Assembly: GCA_021848705.1 (NCBI GenBank)
Contig: JAJZTT010000004.1
Location: 1-42,014 of the forward strand
Reading direction: 5' to 3'
Source: Pseudomonadota bacterium
Lineage (GTDB): Bacteria > Pseudomonadota > Gammaproteobacteria > Burkholderiales > JABEVD01
DNA length: 42,014 nt
Shown here: positions 6,755-15,567 of the stretch, piece after piece
Numbering within the stretch: the first letter of the stretch is position 1
Layout: every line of letters begins with the position of its first letter
The notes under the pieces: generated by a model
Told to the model about the DNA's origin: nothing
Database searches by the model: none
The model's input: only the letters and a program-made list of their open reading frames with translations
Made by a program: the position numbers and the translations under genes

Positions 6755-8952
6755 AACGCCTGTCCAGCAAAAAGGCCTCGAAGCTTTTCGGAGAAGCCCT
6801 GCTTCTTCATCAGCACGGAAAACTCGCCGAAGCGGAACAGATCTACCGCAAGGCGCTGGAAGAAGATCCCATCCATTTCGATTCCTGGCACATGCTCGGA
6901 GTGATCGCCATCCAGGCCGGCATGCCCTCGGAAGCAGTGGATATCCTCTCCCACGCGATCTCGATCCGCAGGGCGGATGCGCTTTCAAGGTACAACCTGG
7001 GCATCGCTTTCAGAGACCTCGGCAGGATGGAAGAGGCGATCTCCTCCTTCCGCAAGTCGATCGAGCTCAAGCCGGGGAACGCGGATGCCCACAACAATCT
7101 CGGCGTCGCCCTGCACAATACCGGAAGGACTGAAGAAGCGGCGACACAGTACCGCAAGGCCATCGCTCTACAGCCATCCAATGCAGATGCGCACAACAAT
7201 CTAGGCAACATCCTGAACGGTCAGGGAAAATTTCAGGAAGCCTTGCATCATCTGGAGCAGGCGGTGTCGATCAGGCCGGATTTTGCCGACGCATGGAACA
7301 ACCTTGGCAACCTGCTTTCCAGTCAGGGCAAATCTGCGCAAGCCATCGAATGCTACCTGAAAGCACTGGACATCCACCCCGCCCATCTCCTTGCACACAA
7401 CAACCTCGGGGCGGCGCTGATCGAAAGAAAGGAATATGCAGCAGCGCTCCGGCACCTCGGCAAGGCGATCGAAATTTCTCCCGACTATGTTCGGGCGCAC
7501 TACAACCTGGGCGTGCTTTTTCAGGAAATCGGGGAACCGAAAAAGGCGATCGACAGCTTCAGGAAAGTTCTGGAACTCGATCCGCAGTACCATTCAGCGA
7601 GATCCTATCTCCTCCACGAACTGCAGAGAATCTGCGACTGGAAGGAGAGCGGATCGCTGGCTGCAGCGGTGAGAAGCGCGGTTCGGGATGCGCCCGCCAC
7701 GGAACGGAACAGGATCTCCGCATTCGCGTTTCTCGCCGTACCCGGAGCCACGCCATCGGAGCAGCGCATCTGTGCGGAGAAATGGGCTGAAGTCATGTAC
7801 GGCCACCTTCAACCAGAAAATCCGGAGTTCTCGCCAGAACGCCTGAAAAGGCTGCATATAGGCTACATTTCGGCGGATTTCAGGGAGCATCCCGTATCCC
7901 AGTTGCTCTCGCAAGTCATCGAGTTGCACGACAGATCCCGATTCACCATTTCCGCCTATTCCTACGGAGTCGATGACGGCAGCGAAATGCGCAAGAGGGT
8001 GAAAAATGCTTTCGACAATTTCGTTGAAATTGGGGACATTTCCATAGAAGAAGCTGCCAAGAAAATCCGTTCGGACAAGGTGGACATCCTGGTCGACCTG
8101 ACCGGATACACCACTTCCTCCAGGACCGGCATCCTCGCCCTGAGGCCCGCGCCGGTGCAGATGAGCTACCTGGGTTATCCCGGCACGATGGGCGCTTCCT
8201 TCTTCGACTACCTGATCGCGGACCGATTTCTGGTCCCGGAAGGAAGCGAGGGAAATTATCGGGAAGACATCGCCTTTCTTCCGAGCTATCAGGCCAACGA
8301 CAGGAAATGTCCGATCGGCGAAACACCTTCCCGGTCTTCCCTTGGACTGCCGGAAGAAGCCTTCGTTTTCTGCTGCTTCAACCAGACCTACAAGATCTCC
8401 CCGGACATTTTCGGGATCTGGATGAACCTTCTGAACGAAGTACCGGGAAGCGTGCTCTGGCTCCTTGCATCGAATGCGGCCGCGGCTGAAAACCTGAAAA
8501 TGGAAGCGGGAAAACGAAACATTACGGAAGATCGCATCATTTTTGCACAAAGAGAATCTCTCGAAATGCATCTGGCGAGGCTGCAATGCGCAGACCTCTT
8601 TCTCGACACCCTTCCCTACAATGCAGGAACCACGGCGAGCAACGCCCTTTGGGCGGGGCTCCCCGTTGTCACCTGCCCCGGGGAAACCTTCGCATCCCGA
8701 ATGGCCGGAAGCCTGCTGACCGCGCTCGAAATACCCGAACTCATCGCGGACAGCCTCGAAGAATACCGTAGCATCGCGCTGAAAATCGCAACCGACGAGC
8801 ATTTCAGGACAGCGATCCGGAATCGCATCCGGAACCACCGGGACAGCGCGCCGCTCTTCGACAGCGCATCCTTCACCAGAAACCTGGAATCCATGTTCAT
8901 CGAAAAGGCCGCATTGTCAGGAAGAACGTTGCACGCTAACATCCCAATATAG
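6751..8952 (+). CDS. TPR protein with GT41 (O-GlcNAc transferase/SPINDLY-like) glycosyltransferase domain
   Basis: Predicted cytoplasmic protein O-glycosyltransferase of 733 residues. About nine tetratricopeptide repeats fill residues 5-300 (repeated ADAHNNLG, DAWNNLGNLL and YNLGVLFQEIGEPKKAIDSF units), the part that binds protein acceptors in this family. The GT41 catalytic domain starts near 366: HIGYISADFREHPVSQLL with the conserved histidine, VDILVDLTGYT, PVQMSYLGYPGTMG near 470, FCCFNQTYKISPDI, and the nucleotide-binding region DTLPYNAGTTASNALWAGLP near 618. It is translationally coupled (ATGA) to the diguanylate cyclase and lies 22 nt before pseB. Flagellin as acceptor is inferred from context; the donor could be UDP-GlcNAc, as usual for GT41, rather than CMP-pseudaminic acid. 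Confidence 0.9.
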   Translation: MKRLSSKKASKLFGEALLLHQHGKLAEAEQIYRKALEEDPIHFDSWHMLGVIAIQAGMPSEAVDILSHAISIRRADALSRYNLGIAFRDLGRMEEAISSFRKSIELKPGNADAHNNLGVALHNTGRTEEAATQYRKAIALQPSNADAHNNLGNILNGQGKFQEALHHLEQAVSIRPDFADAWNNLGNLLSSQGKSAQAIECYLKALDIHPAHLLAHNNLGAALIERKEYAAALRHLGKAIEISPDYVRAHYNLGVLFQEIGEPKKAIDSFRKVLELDPQYHSARSYLLHELQRICDWKESGSLAAAVRSAVRDAPATERNRISAFAFLAVPGATPSEQRICAEKWAEVMYGHLQPENPEFSPERLKRLHIGYISADFREHPVSQLLSQVIELHDRSRFTISAYSYGVDDGSEMRKRVKNAFDNFVEIGDISIEEAAKKIRSDKVDILVDLTGYTTSSRTGILALRPAPVQMSYLGYPGTMGASFFDYLIADRFLVPEGSEGNYREDIAFLPSYQANDRKCPIGETPSRSSLGLPEEAFVFCCFNQTYKISPDIFGIWMNLLNEVPGSVLWLLASNAAAAENLKMEAGKRNITEDRIIFAQRESLEMHLARLQCADLFLDTLPYNAGTTASNALWAGLPVVTCPGETFASRMAGSLLTALEIPELIADSLEEYRSIALKIATDEHFRTAIRNRIRNHRDSAPLFDSASFTRNLESMFIEKAALSGRTLHANIPI

Positions 8953-8974
8953 ACATTCCAAACAGGCAGGCAAT

Positions 8975-9958
8975 ATGCTCAACGGCAAGGCGGTCTTGAT
9001 TACCGGAGGGACGGGTTCCTTCGGAAAGGAATTCGTCAGGACCATACACGAAAGGTACCGCCCGAAACGCATCGTGGTTTTTTCGCGCGACGAACTCAAG
9101 CAGTTCGAAATGCAGCAGCAATTCAATTCGCACGAAATGCGCTATTTTCTGGGCGACGTCCGGGATGAAAGAAGGTTGCGCAGGGCACTCGAAGGCATCG
9201 ACATCGTGATTCACGCGGCCGCCCTGAAACAGGTCCCGGCTGCAGAATACAATCCGTTCGAATGCATCAGGACCAACATACTGGGGGCGCAGAACCTCAT
9301 CGAGGCCTGCCTGGACACCGGAGTGAAAAGCGTGGTCGCCCTTTCGACGGACAAGGCAGCCGCTCCGATCAACCTGTATGGCGCCACGAAGCTCTGTTCG
9401 GACAAGCTCTTCGTCGCCGCCAACAACATCAAGGGTTCCCGAGACATCCGCTTCAGCGTGGTGCGCTATGGCAATGTGATGGGAAGCCGCGGGTCGGTCA
9501 TCCCGTTCTTTCTCGAGCAGAAAAAAAACGGCGTTCTGCCGATCACCGACCCTGCAATGACCCGATTCAACATCAGTCTGCGCGACAGCATCAGCATGGT
9601 GCTCTGGGCGCTCGAATATGCCCTGGGAGGGGAAATCCTGGTGCCGAAAATTCCTTCCTACCGGATCCTGGATCTCGCCATGGCGATCGCCCCGGAATGC
9701 GAACACCGGGTGGTCGGAATCCGCCCCGGGGAGAAACTTCACGAGGAAATGATCACTTCCAGCGACAGCTTTCATACCGTGGACCTGGGAAGCTATTATT
9801 CGATCCTCCCGCCCGGAGTCGACAATTCGAAATACTGCGACGAAACCGGCGCCGTCCCGGTCGACCCCGGCTTCTGCTACAACAGCGGCACCAATCCCCA
9901 TTTCCTGACAGTGGAAGAATTGCGCCACCTGATCCGGATGAACCTCGGGCACGCATGA
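8975..9958 (+). CDS. pseB: UDP-N-acetylglucosamine 4,6-dehydratase (inverting) PseB
   Basis: First step of pseudaminic acid synthesis: converts UDP-GlcNAc to UDP-2-acetamido-2,6-dideoxy-L-arabino-hexos-4-ulose using bound NADP. The 327-residue short-chain dehydrogenase has the nucleotide-binding glycine motif ITGGTGSFGKEF at the N-terminus, the stretch VIHAAALKQVPAAEYNP, and STDKAAAPINLYGATK, whose Asp-Lys pair and Tyr/Lys are catalytic in the family. ATG at 8975 is preceded by AGGCAGG. Soluble and slightly shorter than the membrane FlaA1/CapD relatives, as expected for PseB. pseC begins 4 nt after its stop. Confidence 0.95.
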   Translation: MLNGKAVLITGGTGSFGKEFVRTIHERYRPKRIVVFSRDELKQFEMQQQFNSHEMRYFLGDVRDERRLRRALEGIDIVIHAAALKQVPAAEYNPFECIRTNILGAQNLIEACLDTGVKSVVALSTDKAAAPINLYGATKLCSDKLFVAANNIKGSRDIRFSVVRYGNVMGSRGSVIPFFLEQKKNGVLPITDPAMTRFNISLRDSISMVLWALEYALGGEILVPKIPSYRILDLAMAIAPECEHRVVGIRPGEKLHEEMITSSDSFHTVDLGSYYSILPPGVDNSKYCDETGAVPVDPGFCYNSGTNPHFLTVEELRHLIRMNLGHA

Positions 9959-9962
9959 ATCG

Positions 9963-11132
9963 ATGGACATGATTCCATACGGACGTCAGGACCTCTCGGA
10001 AGAGGACATCCAGGCAGTTGTCGAAATCCTTCGTGCCGATTACATCACCCAGGGGCCTGCAGTCCCGGTTTTCGAGGAATCTGTTGCCGGATATTGCGGA
10101 GCCCTTCATTCCGTTGCCACGAACAGCGCCACCAGCGCCCTGCACCTCTCCTGTCTTGCGCTCGATGTCGGCCCCGGGGACATCGTCTGGACCTCCCCGA
10201 TCACTTTCGTGGCAAGCGCGAACTGCGCGCTCTATTGCGGCGCATCGGTCGATTTCGTGGACATCGATCCGCTCAGTTGCAACATGAGCGCCGAGCGCCT
10301 GGAAGAGAAGCTCCGGTCGGCGGCAAGAAACGGTAAACTGCCGAAAGTCGTGATCCCGGTGCATCTTGCAGGCCAGTCCTGCGACATGGCGAAAATCCAC
10401 GAACTTGGCCAGGAATACGGCTTCAGGATCATCGAGGACGCATCCCACGCCATCGGCGGGAAATATCGCAATGAACCGGTGGGAAACTGCCGCCATTCGG
10501 ACATCACCATTTTCAGCTTTCACCCCGTCAAGATCGTCACGACGGGAGAAGGCGGAATGGCGCTCACCAACGACCCCGGCCTCGCCAGAGGCCTGCGCCT
10601 CAGGCGTTCGCACGGCATCACGAGCGATCGCGAAGAGATGAGGCCGAGACCATGCGACGAAATCTGGAATTACCAGCAGATCGATCTGGGCTTCAATTAT
10701 CGCATGACGGACATCGCTGCAGCCCTCGGAACGAGCCAGATGAAAAGGCTGGATGAGTTTGTCGCAAGACGCAACGAAATCGCCGGATTCTACGAAGAAT
10801 CACTTCGGGATCTGCCCATCGTCACGCAATGGCTGCATCCCGACTGTCATTCTAGCCGCCATCTTTACCTGATCCGTCCGAAACTGCAGGAAATCGGCAA
10901 GACCCATCGCGAAATCTATCAGGCGCTTCACGCCGAAGGGATCCTGGTCAACCTGCATTACATTCCCGTCTACCTCCAGCCCTACTTCGAAAAAATGGGC
11001 TTTTCGCGCGGTTACTGCCCTGAAGCGGAAAGATACTACGGAGAAGTGCTCAGCATCCCGATGTACTACGGACTCACGCGCGCTCAGCAGGAACAGGTGG
11101 TGTCCGCCCTGCAGAAGGTTGTCGGAAGATGA
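9963..11132 (+). CDS. pseC: UDP-4-amino-4,6-dideoxy-N-acetyl-beta-L-altrosamine transaminase PseC
   Basis: PLP-dependent aminotransferase of the DegT/DnrJ/EryC1/StrS family that aminates C4 of the PseB product with glutamate. The 389-residue protein shows the sugar aminotransferase motifs NSATSALHLSCLAL, the Asp of IIEDASHAIGG, and FSFHPVKIVTTGEGG carrying the PLP-binding lysine. The N-terminus IPYGRQDLSEEDIQAVVEIL is typical of PseC. ATG at 9963 is used; ATG at 9969 (MIPYGRQ) is an equally possible start. The stop overlaps pseF by ATGA. Confidence 0.95.
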   Translation: MDMIPYGRQDLSEEDIQAVVEILRADYITQGPAVPVFEESVAGYCGALHSVATNSATSALHLSCLALDVGPGDIVWTSPITFVASANCALYCGASVDFVDIDPLSCNMSAERLEEKLRSAARNGKLPKVVIPVHLAGQSCDMAKIHELGQEYGFRIIEDASHAIGGKYRNEPVGNCRHSDITIFSFHPVKIVTTGEGGMALTNDPGLARGLRLRRSHGITSDREEMRPRPCDEIWNYQQIDLGFNYRMTDIAAALGTSQMKRLDEFVARRNEIAGFYEESLRDLPIVTQWLHPDCHSSRHLYLIRPKLQEIGKTHREIYQALHAEGILVNLHYIPVYLQPYFEKMGFSRGYCPEAERYYGEVLSIPMYYGLTRAQQEQVVSALQKVVGR

Positions 11133-11815
11133 AGCTGGCCATCATTCCTGCCAGGGGCGGAAGCAAACGCATTCCCGGAAAGAACATCCGGGACTTCTGC
11201 GGCAAGCCGATGATCGCCTGGTCGATCGAAAAGGCGCTATCCTCGGGACTTTTCGATCAGGTCATCGTCTCCACGGACGATCCGGCAATCGCCGAAATCG
11301 CCGGGAATTTCGGAGCGCAAATCCCGTTTCTCCGCCCCCGGGAGCTTGCCGACGACCACGCAGGCACGACTGAAGTGATCGCTCACGCAGTGAAATGGGC
11401 CATCGATGAGGGATGGAAGATTTCTGCAGCATGCTGCATCTATGCCACCGCTCCCTTCATCCGGACGGAAGACCTGAAGAAGGGACTGGATCTTCTCGAA
11501 TCCGGTGACTGGGATTATGCATTCACCGTGACCGAATTCGAATCTTCCATCTTCCGCGCCTTTGGAAGGCTCCCCGAAGGAGGGCTGGAAATGTTCTTCC
11601 CTGAATATTTCGACTCCCGTTCCCAGGACCTGCCCGTCGCATTGCACGACGCAGGTCAGTTCTATTGGGGAAGACCCGAAGCATGGCTGAAGGAGCTCAG
11701 GATTTTCGACCGGCGCTCGACCCCGGTACTGATTCCCCGCTGGCGGGTCCAGGACATCGACACTCCCGACGACTGGACGAGGGCCGAATGGATGTTCAGG
11801 CAGATCGGGGCATGA
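11129..11815 (+). CDS. pseF: Pseudaminic acid cytidylyltransferase PseF
   Basis: Activates pseudaminic acid with CTP to CMP-pseudaminic acid, the glycosyltransferase donor. The 228-residue protein has the CMP-sialate-synthetase signature IIPARGGSKRIPGKNIRDFC at the N-terminus, VSTDDPAIAEIA, and YATAPFIRTEDLKKGLD; the C-terminal DIDTPDDW motif is typical of the family. The start overlaps the pseC stop and the end overlaps the radical SAM gene, both by ATGA. Placing the activation gene before the later-acting pseG and pseI is unremarkable, but an insertion of three tailoring genes separates them. Confidence 0.94.
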   Translation: MKLAIIPARGGSKRIPGKNIRDFCGKPMIAWSIEKALSSGLFDQVIVSTDDPAIAEIAGNFGAQIPFLRPRELADDHAGTTEVIAHAVKWAIDEGWKISAACCIYATAPFIRTEDLKKGLDLLESGDWDYAFTVTEFESSIFRAFGRLPEGGLEMFFPEYFDSRSQDLPVALHDAGQFYWGRPEAWLKELRIFDRRSTPVLIPRWRVQDIDTPDDWTRAEWMFRQIGA

Positions 11816-13776
11816 ACAAACCCGTCAGGATCTTCCTTGCCGACCTCGTCTACGACACGGTGAGGACGAATTATGTCGTGCCGCTCAACATCGCCTTCAT
11901 CGCAGCCTTCCTGCAGGAGAAGCACGGACAGGAAGTCGAGGTCAGCCTGTTCAAATACCCCTCCGAACTCGAGCGGCACATGAGATCTTCTCCGCCAGAC
12001 CTGCTCGGCCTAAGCCATTACAGCTGGAATGAAAGGCTCAACCGGGTATTCCTCTCGCTCGCGAAAACGCTCAACCCGGATGCGGTGACGGTGATGGGCG
12101 GTCCCAACATCCGGGTCGATGCGGACGGAATACGCACCCTGCTCGAGGAAAATCCGCTGCTCGACTACTACATCCTGTTCGAAGGGGAGGAATCCTTCTC
12201 GAGTCTGGTGTCGATGCTGCTGGAAGGAAAAAACGAGGTTCCGGATGGCTGCGCGAAGTTGTCCTGCGGCAAACTCGAGTATCGCCCCCAGGACCAGAAG
12301 AAAAAATCCAGGGAACTCGATTATCCCAGCCCCTATCTTTCCGGACTGCTGGACCGTTTCCTCTCCGACCCGGATTTCATCCCCCTCTTCGAGACCAATC
12401 GCGGCTGCCCATTCGGCTGCACCTACTGCACATGGGGAATCTCAGCACTTTCGAAGGTGAGGAAACGCCCCCTTCAGGTCGTTTTCGATGAATTCCAATA
12501 TGTGGCGGAGAAATCGGCTGGGCAGGTGAACTGGATATTCTGCGATGCCAATTTCGGCATGCTGGAGCGGGACGTGGAAATCGCGAGGAAAGTCCGCGAG
12601 ATCATGGACAGCCGGGGATTCCCCATCCATGTCACCCTCTGGCATTCCAAGAACACCAGCAGCCGGAACATCGAAATCGCAAAAATCATCAAAAACAGCG
12701 ACGGTTATATCGCGATCCAGTCCACGGACCCGGCAGTCCTGGATGCAGCCGGTAGAGGGACCATCCGTTTCGAACATCTCGTCAGACAGGTCGAATATTA
12801 CCGGGAGCAGGGGCTCGAAGTCCTCACCGACATCCTGATCGGCCTTCCCGGGGAAACGGCGCAAAGCCATCTGAAAACGCTAGAGGACGCATTCGATCTG
12901 GGCTTCGGGAAAATACAGCCCTACAACATCCGCATGCTACCCGGATCGCAGTATGAAAGCGCCATCGATCGGAAGAAATTCGGCGTGAAGACCAAATTCA
13001 GGCCGATTTTCGGAGCCTACGGCAGCTATGCGGGGCAGAACGTGTTCGAAATCGAGGAATCGGTCAGGGCGACTTCGAGCATGAGCGAATCCGAACTGGA
13101 GGACTTCAAGCTCCTGCACTGGCTCATCTATCTTTGCTGGAACAACGGTCTTTGCAAATCCATCCTACGCTTTGGAAAAATGCACGGACTCAATCCTGCG
13201 ACCGCGCTGGACAGGCTGAGAAACACCGACAAACCCGAGCTCAACGCGCTTTTTTTGAAAATGCGCAAACAGTCCATGTCGGAATGGTTCGAAACCAGGG
13301 AAGAGGCGATAGAATACTATCGCGACCCACTGAATTTCGAGACGATGAAAAAAAACTTCGTCAAGCTGAATCCCCTGTGGATCGCGCAGGTTTTCCAGGA
13401 TCCGCGGATCGTTTCGGCGCTTTTTTCCGAACTGGCCGGGATCATCGAATCTGCGATCGGAGAAGAGAATTCCAGGAACCTCCTTTCCGAACTCGCTTCC
13501 ATCGAAGGCAGGATGATCTCATCCAACCTGCTTCAGGAAGCATTCACGGAGGAAATTTCCGCAAGCGGGGAAGCGCTCGCCCTGCTGCTCGACGATCCTT
13601 CCCTTGCAGGGCAGGCGGTCGTCAAGGCACTGATTTACCGCGACCCGGAAGAAGTCGCCCTCTGCAATTATCATCTCAATTCGGGTGGAAAAAGGGATTT
13701 TTCCATCCAGAACCTGACCCGTTTCGTCGAGATGAACGGAAGCGCGCTCAGGAACAGGATCAGGTTGATCCGATGA
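11812..13776 (+). CDS. B12-binding-domain-type radical SAM protein in the pse operon
   Basis: A 654-residue enzyme with an N-terminal cobalamin-binding-like Rossmann region (residues 5-150: VPLNIAFIAAFLQE, LLGLSHYSWNERLNRVF, VTVMGGPNIRVDADGI) and a radical SAM barrel with the cluster motif C-x3-C-x2-C at Cys199, Cys203 and Cys206 (RGCPFGCTYC). ILIGLPGETAQSHLKTLEDA is the SAM-binding part typical of this class. A helical C-terminal extension of about 200 residues follows and is unassigned. Family members methylate or rearrange unreactive carbons, or act in other ways; the substrate cannot be read from sequence. Its ATGA overlaps on both sides tie it to pseF and the next gene, so I infer a role in sugar tailoring. 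A classic DxHxxG lower-ligand motif is not evident. Confidence 0.85.
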   Translation: MNKPVRIFLADLVYDTVRTNYVVPLNIAFIAAFLQEKHGQEVEVSLFKYPSELERHMRSSPPDLLGLSHYSWNERLNRVFLSLAKTLNPDAVTVMGGPNIRVDADGIRTLLEENPLLDYYILFEGEESFSSLVSMLLEGKNEVPDGCAKLSCGKLEYRPQDQKKKSRELDYPSPYLSGLLDRFLSDPDFIPLFETNRGCPFGCTYCTWGISALSKVRKRPLQVVFDEFQYVAEKSAGQVNWIFCDANFGMLERDVEIARKVREIMDSRGFPIHVTLWHSKNTSSRNIEIAKIIKNSDGYIAIQSTDPAVLDAAGRGTIRFEHLVRQVEYYREQGLEVLTDILIGLPGETAQSHLKTLEDAFDLGFGKIQPYNIRMLPGSQYESAIDRKKFGVKTKFRPIFGAYGSYAGQNVFEIEESVRATSSMSESELEDFKLLHWLIYLCWNNGLCKSILRFGKMHGLNPATALDRLRNTDKPELNALFLKMRKQSMSEWFETREEAIEYYRDPLNFETMKKNFVKLNPLWIAQVFQDPRIVSALFSELAGIIESAIGEENSRNLLSELASIEGRMISSNLLQEAFTEEISASGEALALLLDDPSLAGQAVVKALIYRDPEEVALCNYHLNSGGKRDFSIQNLTRFVEMNGSALRNRIRLIR

Positions 13777-14930
13777 AGAACTATTTCGAACTGGTGAAGG
13801 CGCTGCTCGAGAACCAGGGCTCTGCAGCGCTCTGCTACAAGGCGACCGAGGAACTTCTGCGCCAGGACGCGTTCAATCCTTCGCTGATTTTCGCCAACGG
13901 ACTTTCTGCTCTCCTCCTCAACCAGATGAACGCCAATTTCATCCAGGGAATGAAGGCGGACAAGGGCTGGATGCCGCCTGAATTCGCAGCCGAACTCATT
14001 CCCCAGCTCGAAGCGATCGTCGCACAGCACGAGGCGCAGCATGGAAGCTCCATCAGGACATTGAGGGAACCTGAAATCGCCGGCTCCGGCATCGTCGAAA
14101 TGGATTATTCGCGAAACCTCTCCGATTATTCCCCTGCCGAACTGATCGCGCTATCCTCCTCGGACATCGAGGAATATTCCAGATACCGGGATCTCTTCGA
14201 CAGGAATCCGGACCATCCTGCATTTCACGGTTTTCCGGAAAATTTTTCCGACAAGCCGGTCGGACAGGACCTGAAAATTGAATTTTCCGCAGAAAACAGG
14301 CCTCTTGTCCTTTTTTTTCAGGGATTTTTTTCCGCTCACTGTCCCAGCAACCTGAGGATCCCGAGTTTCAGGATTCCCTTCTCCCAGGCAGGAATCTGCA
14401 ACCGGCTGGATCCGGAAAGAAAAAAATTCAGCCGCATCTTCGTCCGCGACCACTTCCAGGTCTGGTACCAGGCGGGGCTCCATGGCCGGGGATCCCCTCT
14501 TACCCTCGCCAGTCAGTTGAAGTCGGCCATCCTATCCATCCGGCCGAGCCGGATCGTCACCTTCGGCGTCTCTGCCGGAGGGTTTGCGAGCCTGCTTTTC
14601 GGCCATCTGCTCGATGCGGACCGGATTCTTGCCTTCTCGCCGCAAACGCTCGTTTTCGAGGAAACGCCGGGAAGCTACCTGAACGAATACCGGAATCTTT
14701 TCCGCGAGCGTTTTCTCGACGGAAGGCCGTATGTCCTGAAAGACATCGCGAAACTCGAATTCCGCAAGGGCCGCGCAAGGCTTTTTTTCGCTGATCGATG
14801 CGAAGGGGACGAATACCATGCGATGCGCCTGGAAAAAAAGATGGAACTCGTCCCGAAACCATCCGCAACCCACGGTGGATATCTAGACAAACAGCTTGCC
14901 GGCGAAGCGCTCCTGGCCGCAATCGAATGA
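13773..14930 (+). CDS. Alpha/beta-hydrolase-fold protein of unknown function
   Basis: A 385-residue protein whose C-terminal 220 residues look like an alpha/beta hydrolase: beta-strand LVLFFQGFF near 178-186, nucleophile elbow GVSAGG at 265-270 (Ser267), and candidate acid and base in FADRCEGDEYHA (Asp341) and THGGYLD (His367). Residues 1-160 are helical and unlike anything I recognise. Such a domain could add or remove an acyl group on a sugar or protein; the accessory-Sec Asp2 acetyltransferase has the same fold, which is only an analogy. It is coupled to the radical SAM gene by ATGA, with its own ATG at 13773, and ends 13 nt before the methylase gene. No signal peptide, so cytosolic. Confidence 0.75.
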   Translation: MKNYFELVKALLENQGSAALCYKATEELLRQDAFNPSLIFANGLSALLLNQMNANFIQGMKADKGWMPPEFAAELIPQLEAIVAQHEAQHGSSIRTLREPEIAGSGIVEMDYSRNLSDYSPAELIALSSSDIEEYSRYRDLFDRNPDHPAFHGFPENFSDKPVGQDLKIEFSAENRPLVLFFQGFFSAHCPSNLRIPSFRIPFSQAGICNRLDPERKKFSRIFVRDHFQVWYQAGLHGRGSPLTLASQLKSAILSIRPSRIVTFGVSAGGFASLLFGHLLDADRILAFSPQTLVFEETPGSYLNEYRNLFRERFLDGRPYVLKDIAKLEFRKGRARLFFADRCEGDEYHAMRLEKKMELVPKPSATHGGYLDKQLAGEALLAAIE

Positions 14931-14943
14931 TGAGGATCTCGGA

Positions 14944-15567
14944 ATGAAAAAGGATTATTCAACGCCACAGGAAGCATTCTGGGCCGGGGAATTCGGGAAC
15001 GAATACGTGAGCCGCAACCGCAACGAGGCGCATGTCGCAGGCAATCTCGCCCTGTTTTCCAGGATCCTGAGCAGGACTTCAGGGATCCGGACCGCGATCG
15101 AATTCGGAGCCAATATCGGCCTCAACCTGGTCGCGCTAAAAGCACTCCTGCCGCAGGCGGAATTTTCCGCCATCGAAATCAACGAAAGCGCAGCCTCCGA
15201 ACTGGAAAAAATCGGCTACGTCGACGTACATCGCCAGTCGATCCTCGAATTCGGGTCGGGACCGGATTTCGATCTCGTCCTCATCAAGGGCGTGCTGATC
15301 CACATCCATCCCGAAAAGCTCCCGGAAGTCTATGACAGGCTGTACCATTGCAGCCGCCGCTACATCCTGATCGCGGAATATTACAATCCGACCCCCGTTG
15401 CCATTCCCTATCGTGGGCACGCAGACCGCCTTTTCAAGCGGGATTTCGCAGGAGAAATGCTGGACCGATTTGCCGATCTGACGCTCCTCGACTACGGTTT
15501 CAGCTATCACAGGGACTGCAATTTCCCCCAGGACGATCTCACATGGTTTTTGCTGGAAAAAAAATGA
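14944..15567 (+). CDS. Pseudaminic acid biosynthesis-associated methylase
   Basis: A 207-residue class I SAM-dependent methyltransferase of the type repeatedly found in pseudaminic acid loci (the family described as pseudaminic acid biosynthesis-associated methylase). Motif I is AIEFGANIGLNLVALKALLP, the acidic end of strand 2 is SAIEINESAA, and the family-specific VLIKGVLIHIHPEKLPEVYD and ILIAEYYNPTPVAIPYRGH stretches follow. The methyl acceptor has not been established for the family as far as I know. ATG at 14944 lies just downstream of GAGGATCTCGGA, while an upstream start at 14896 lies inside the previous gene. Its stop overlaps pseG by ATGA. Confidence 0.88.
   Translation: MKKDYSTPQEAFWAGEFGNEYVSRNRNEAHVAGNLALFSRILSRTSGIRTAIEFGANIGLNLVALKALLPQAEFSAIEINESAASELEKIGYVDVHRQSILEFGSGPDFDLVLIKGVLIHIHPEKLPEVYDRLYHCSRRYILIAEYYNPTPVAIPYRGHADRLFKRDFAGEMLDRFADLTLLDYGFSYHRDCNFPQDDLTWFLLEKK

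Noticed and set aside
5546-6988. A 480-codon frame antisense to the diguanylate cyclase
   Set aside because: Low-complexity shadow of a GC-rich gene; no recognised domain.
13134-14930. A 598-codon version of the alpha/beta-hydrolase gene
   Set aside because: The upstream extension overlaps the radical SAM gene by over 600 nt; the ATGA start at 13773 fits the operon pattern.
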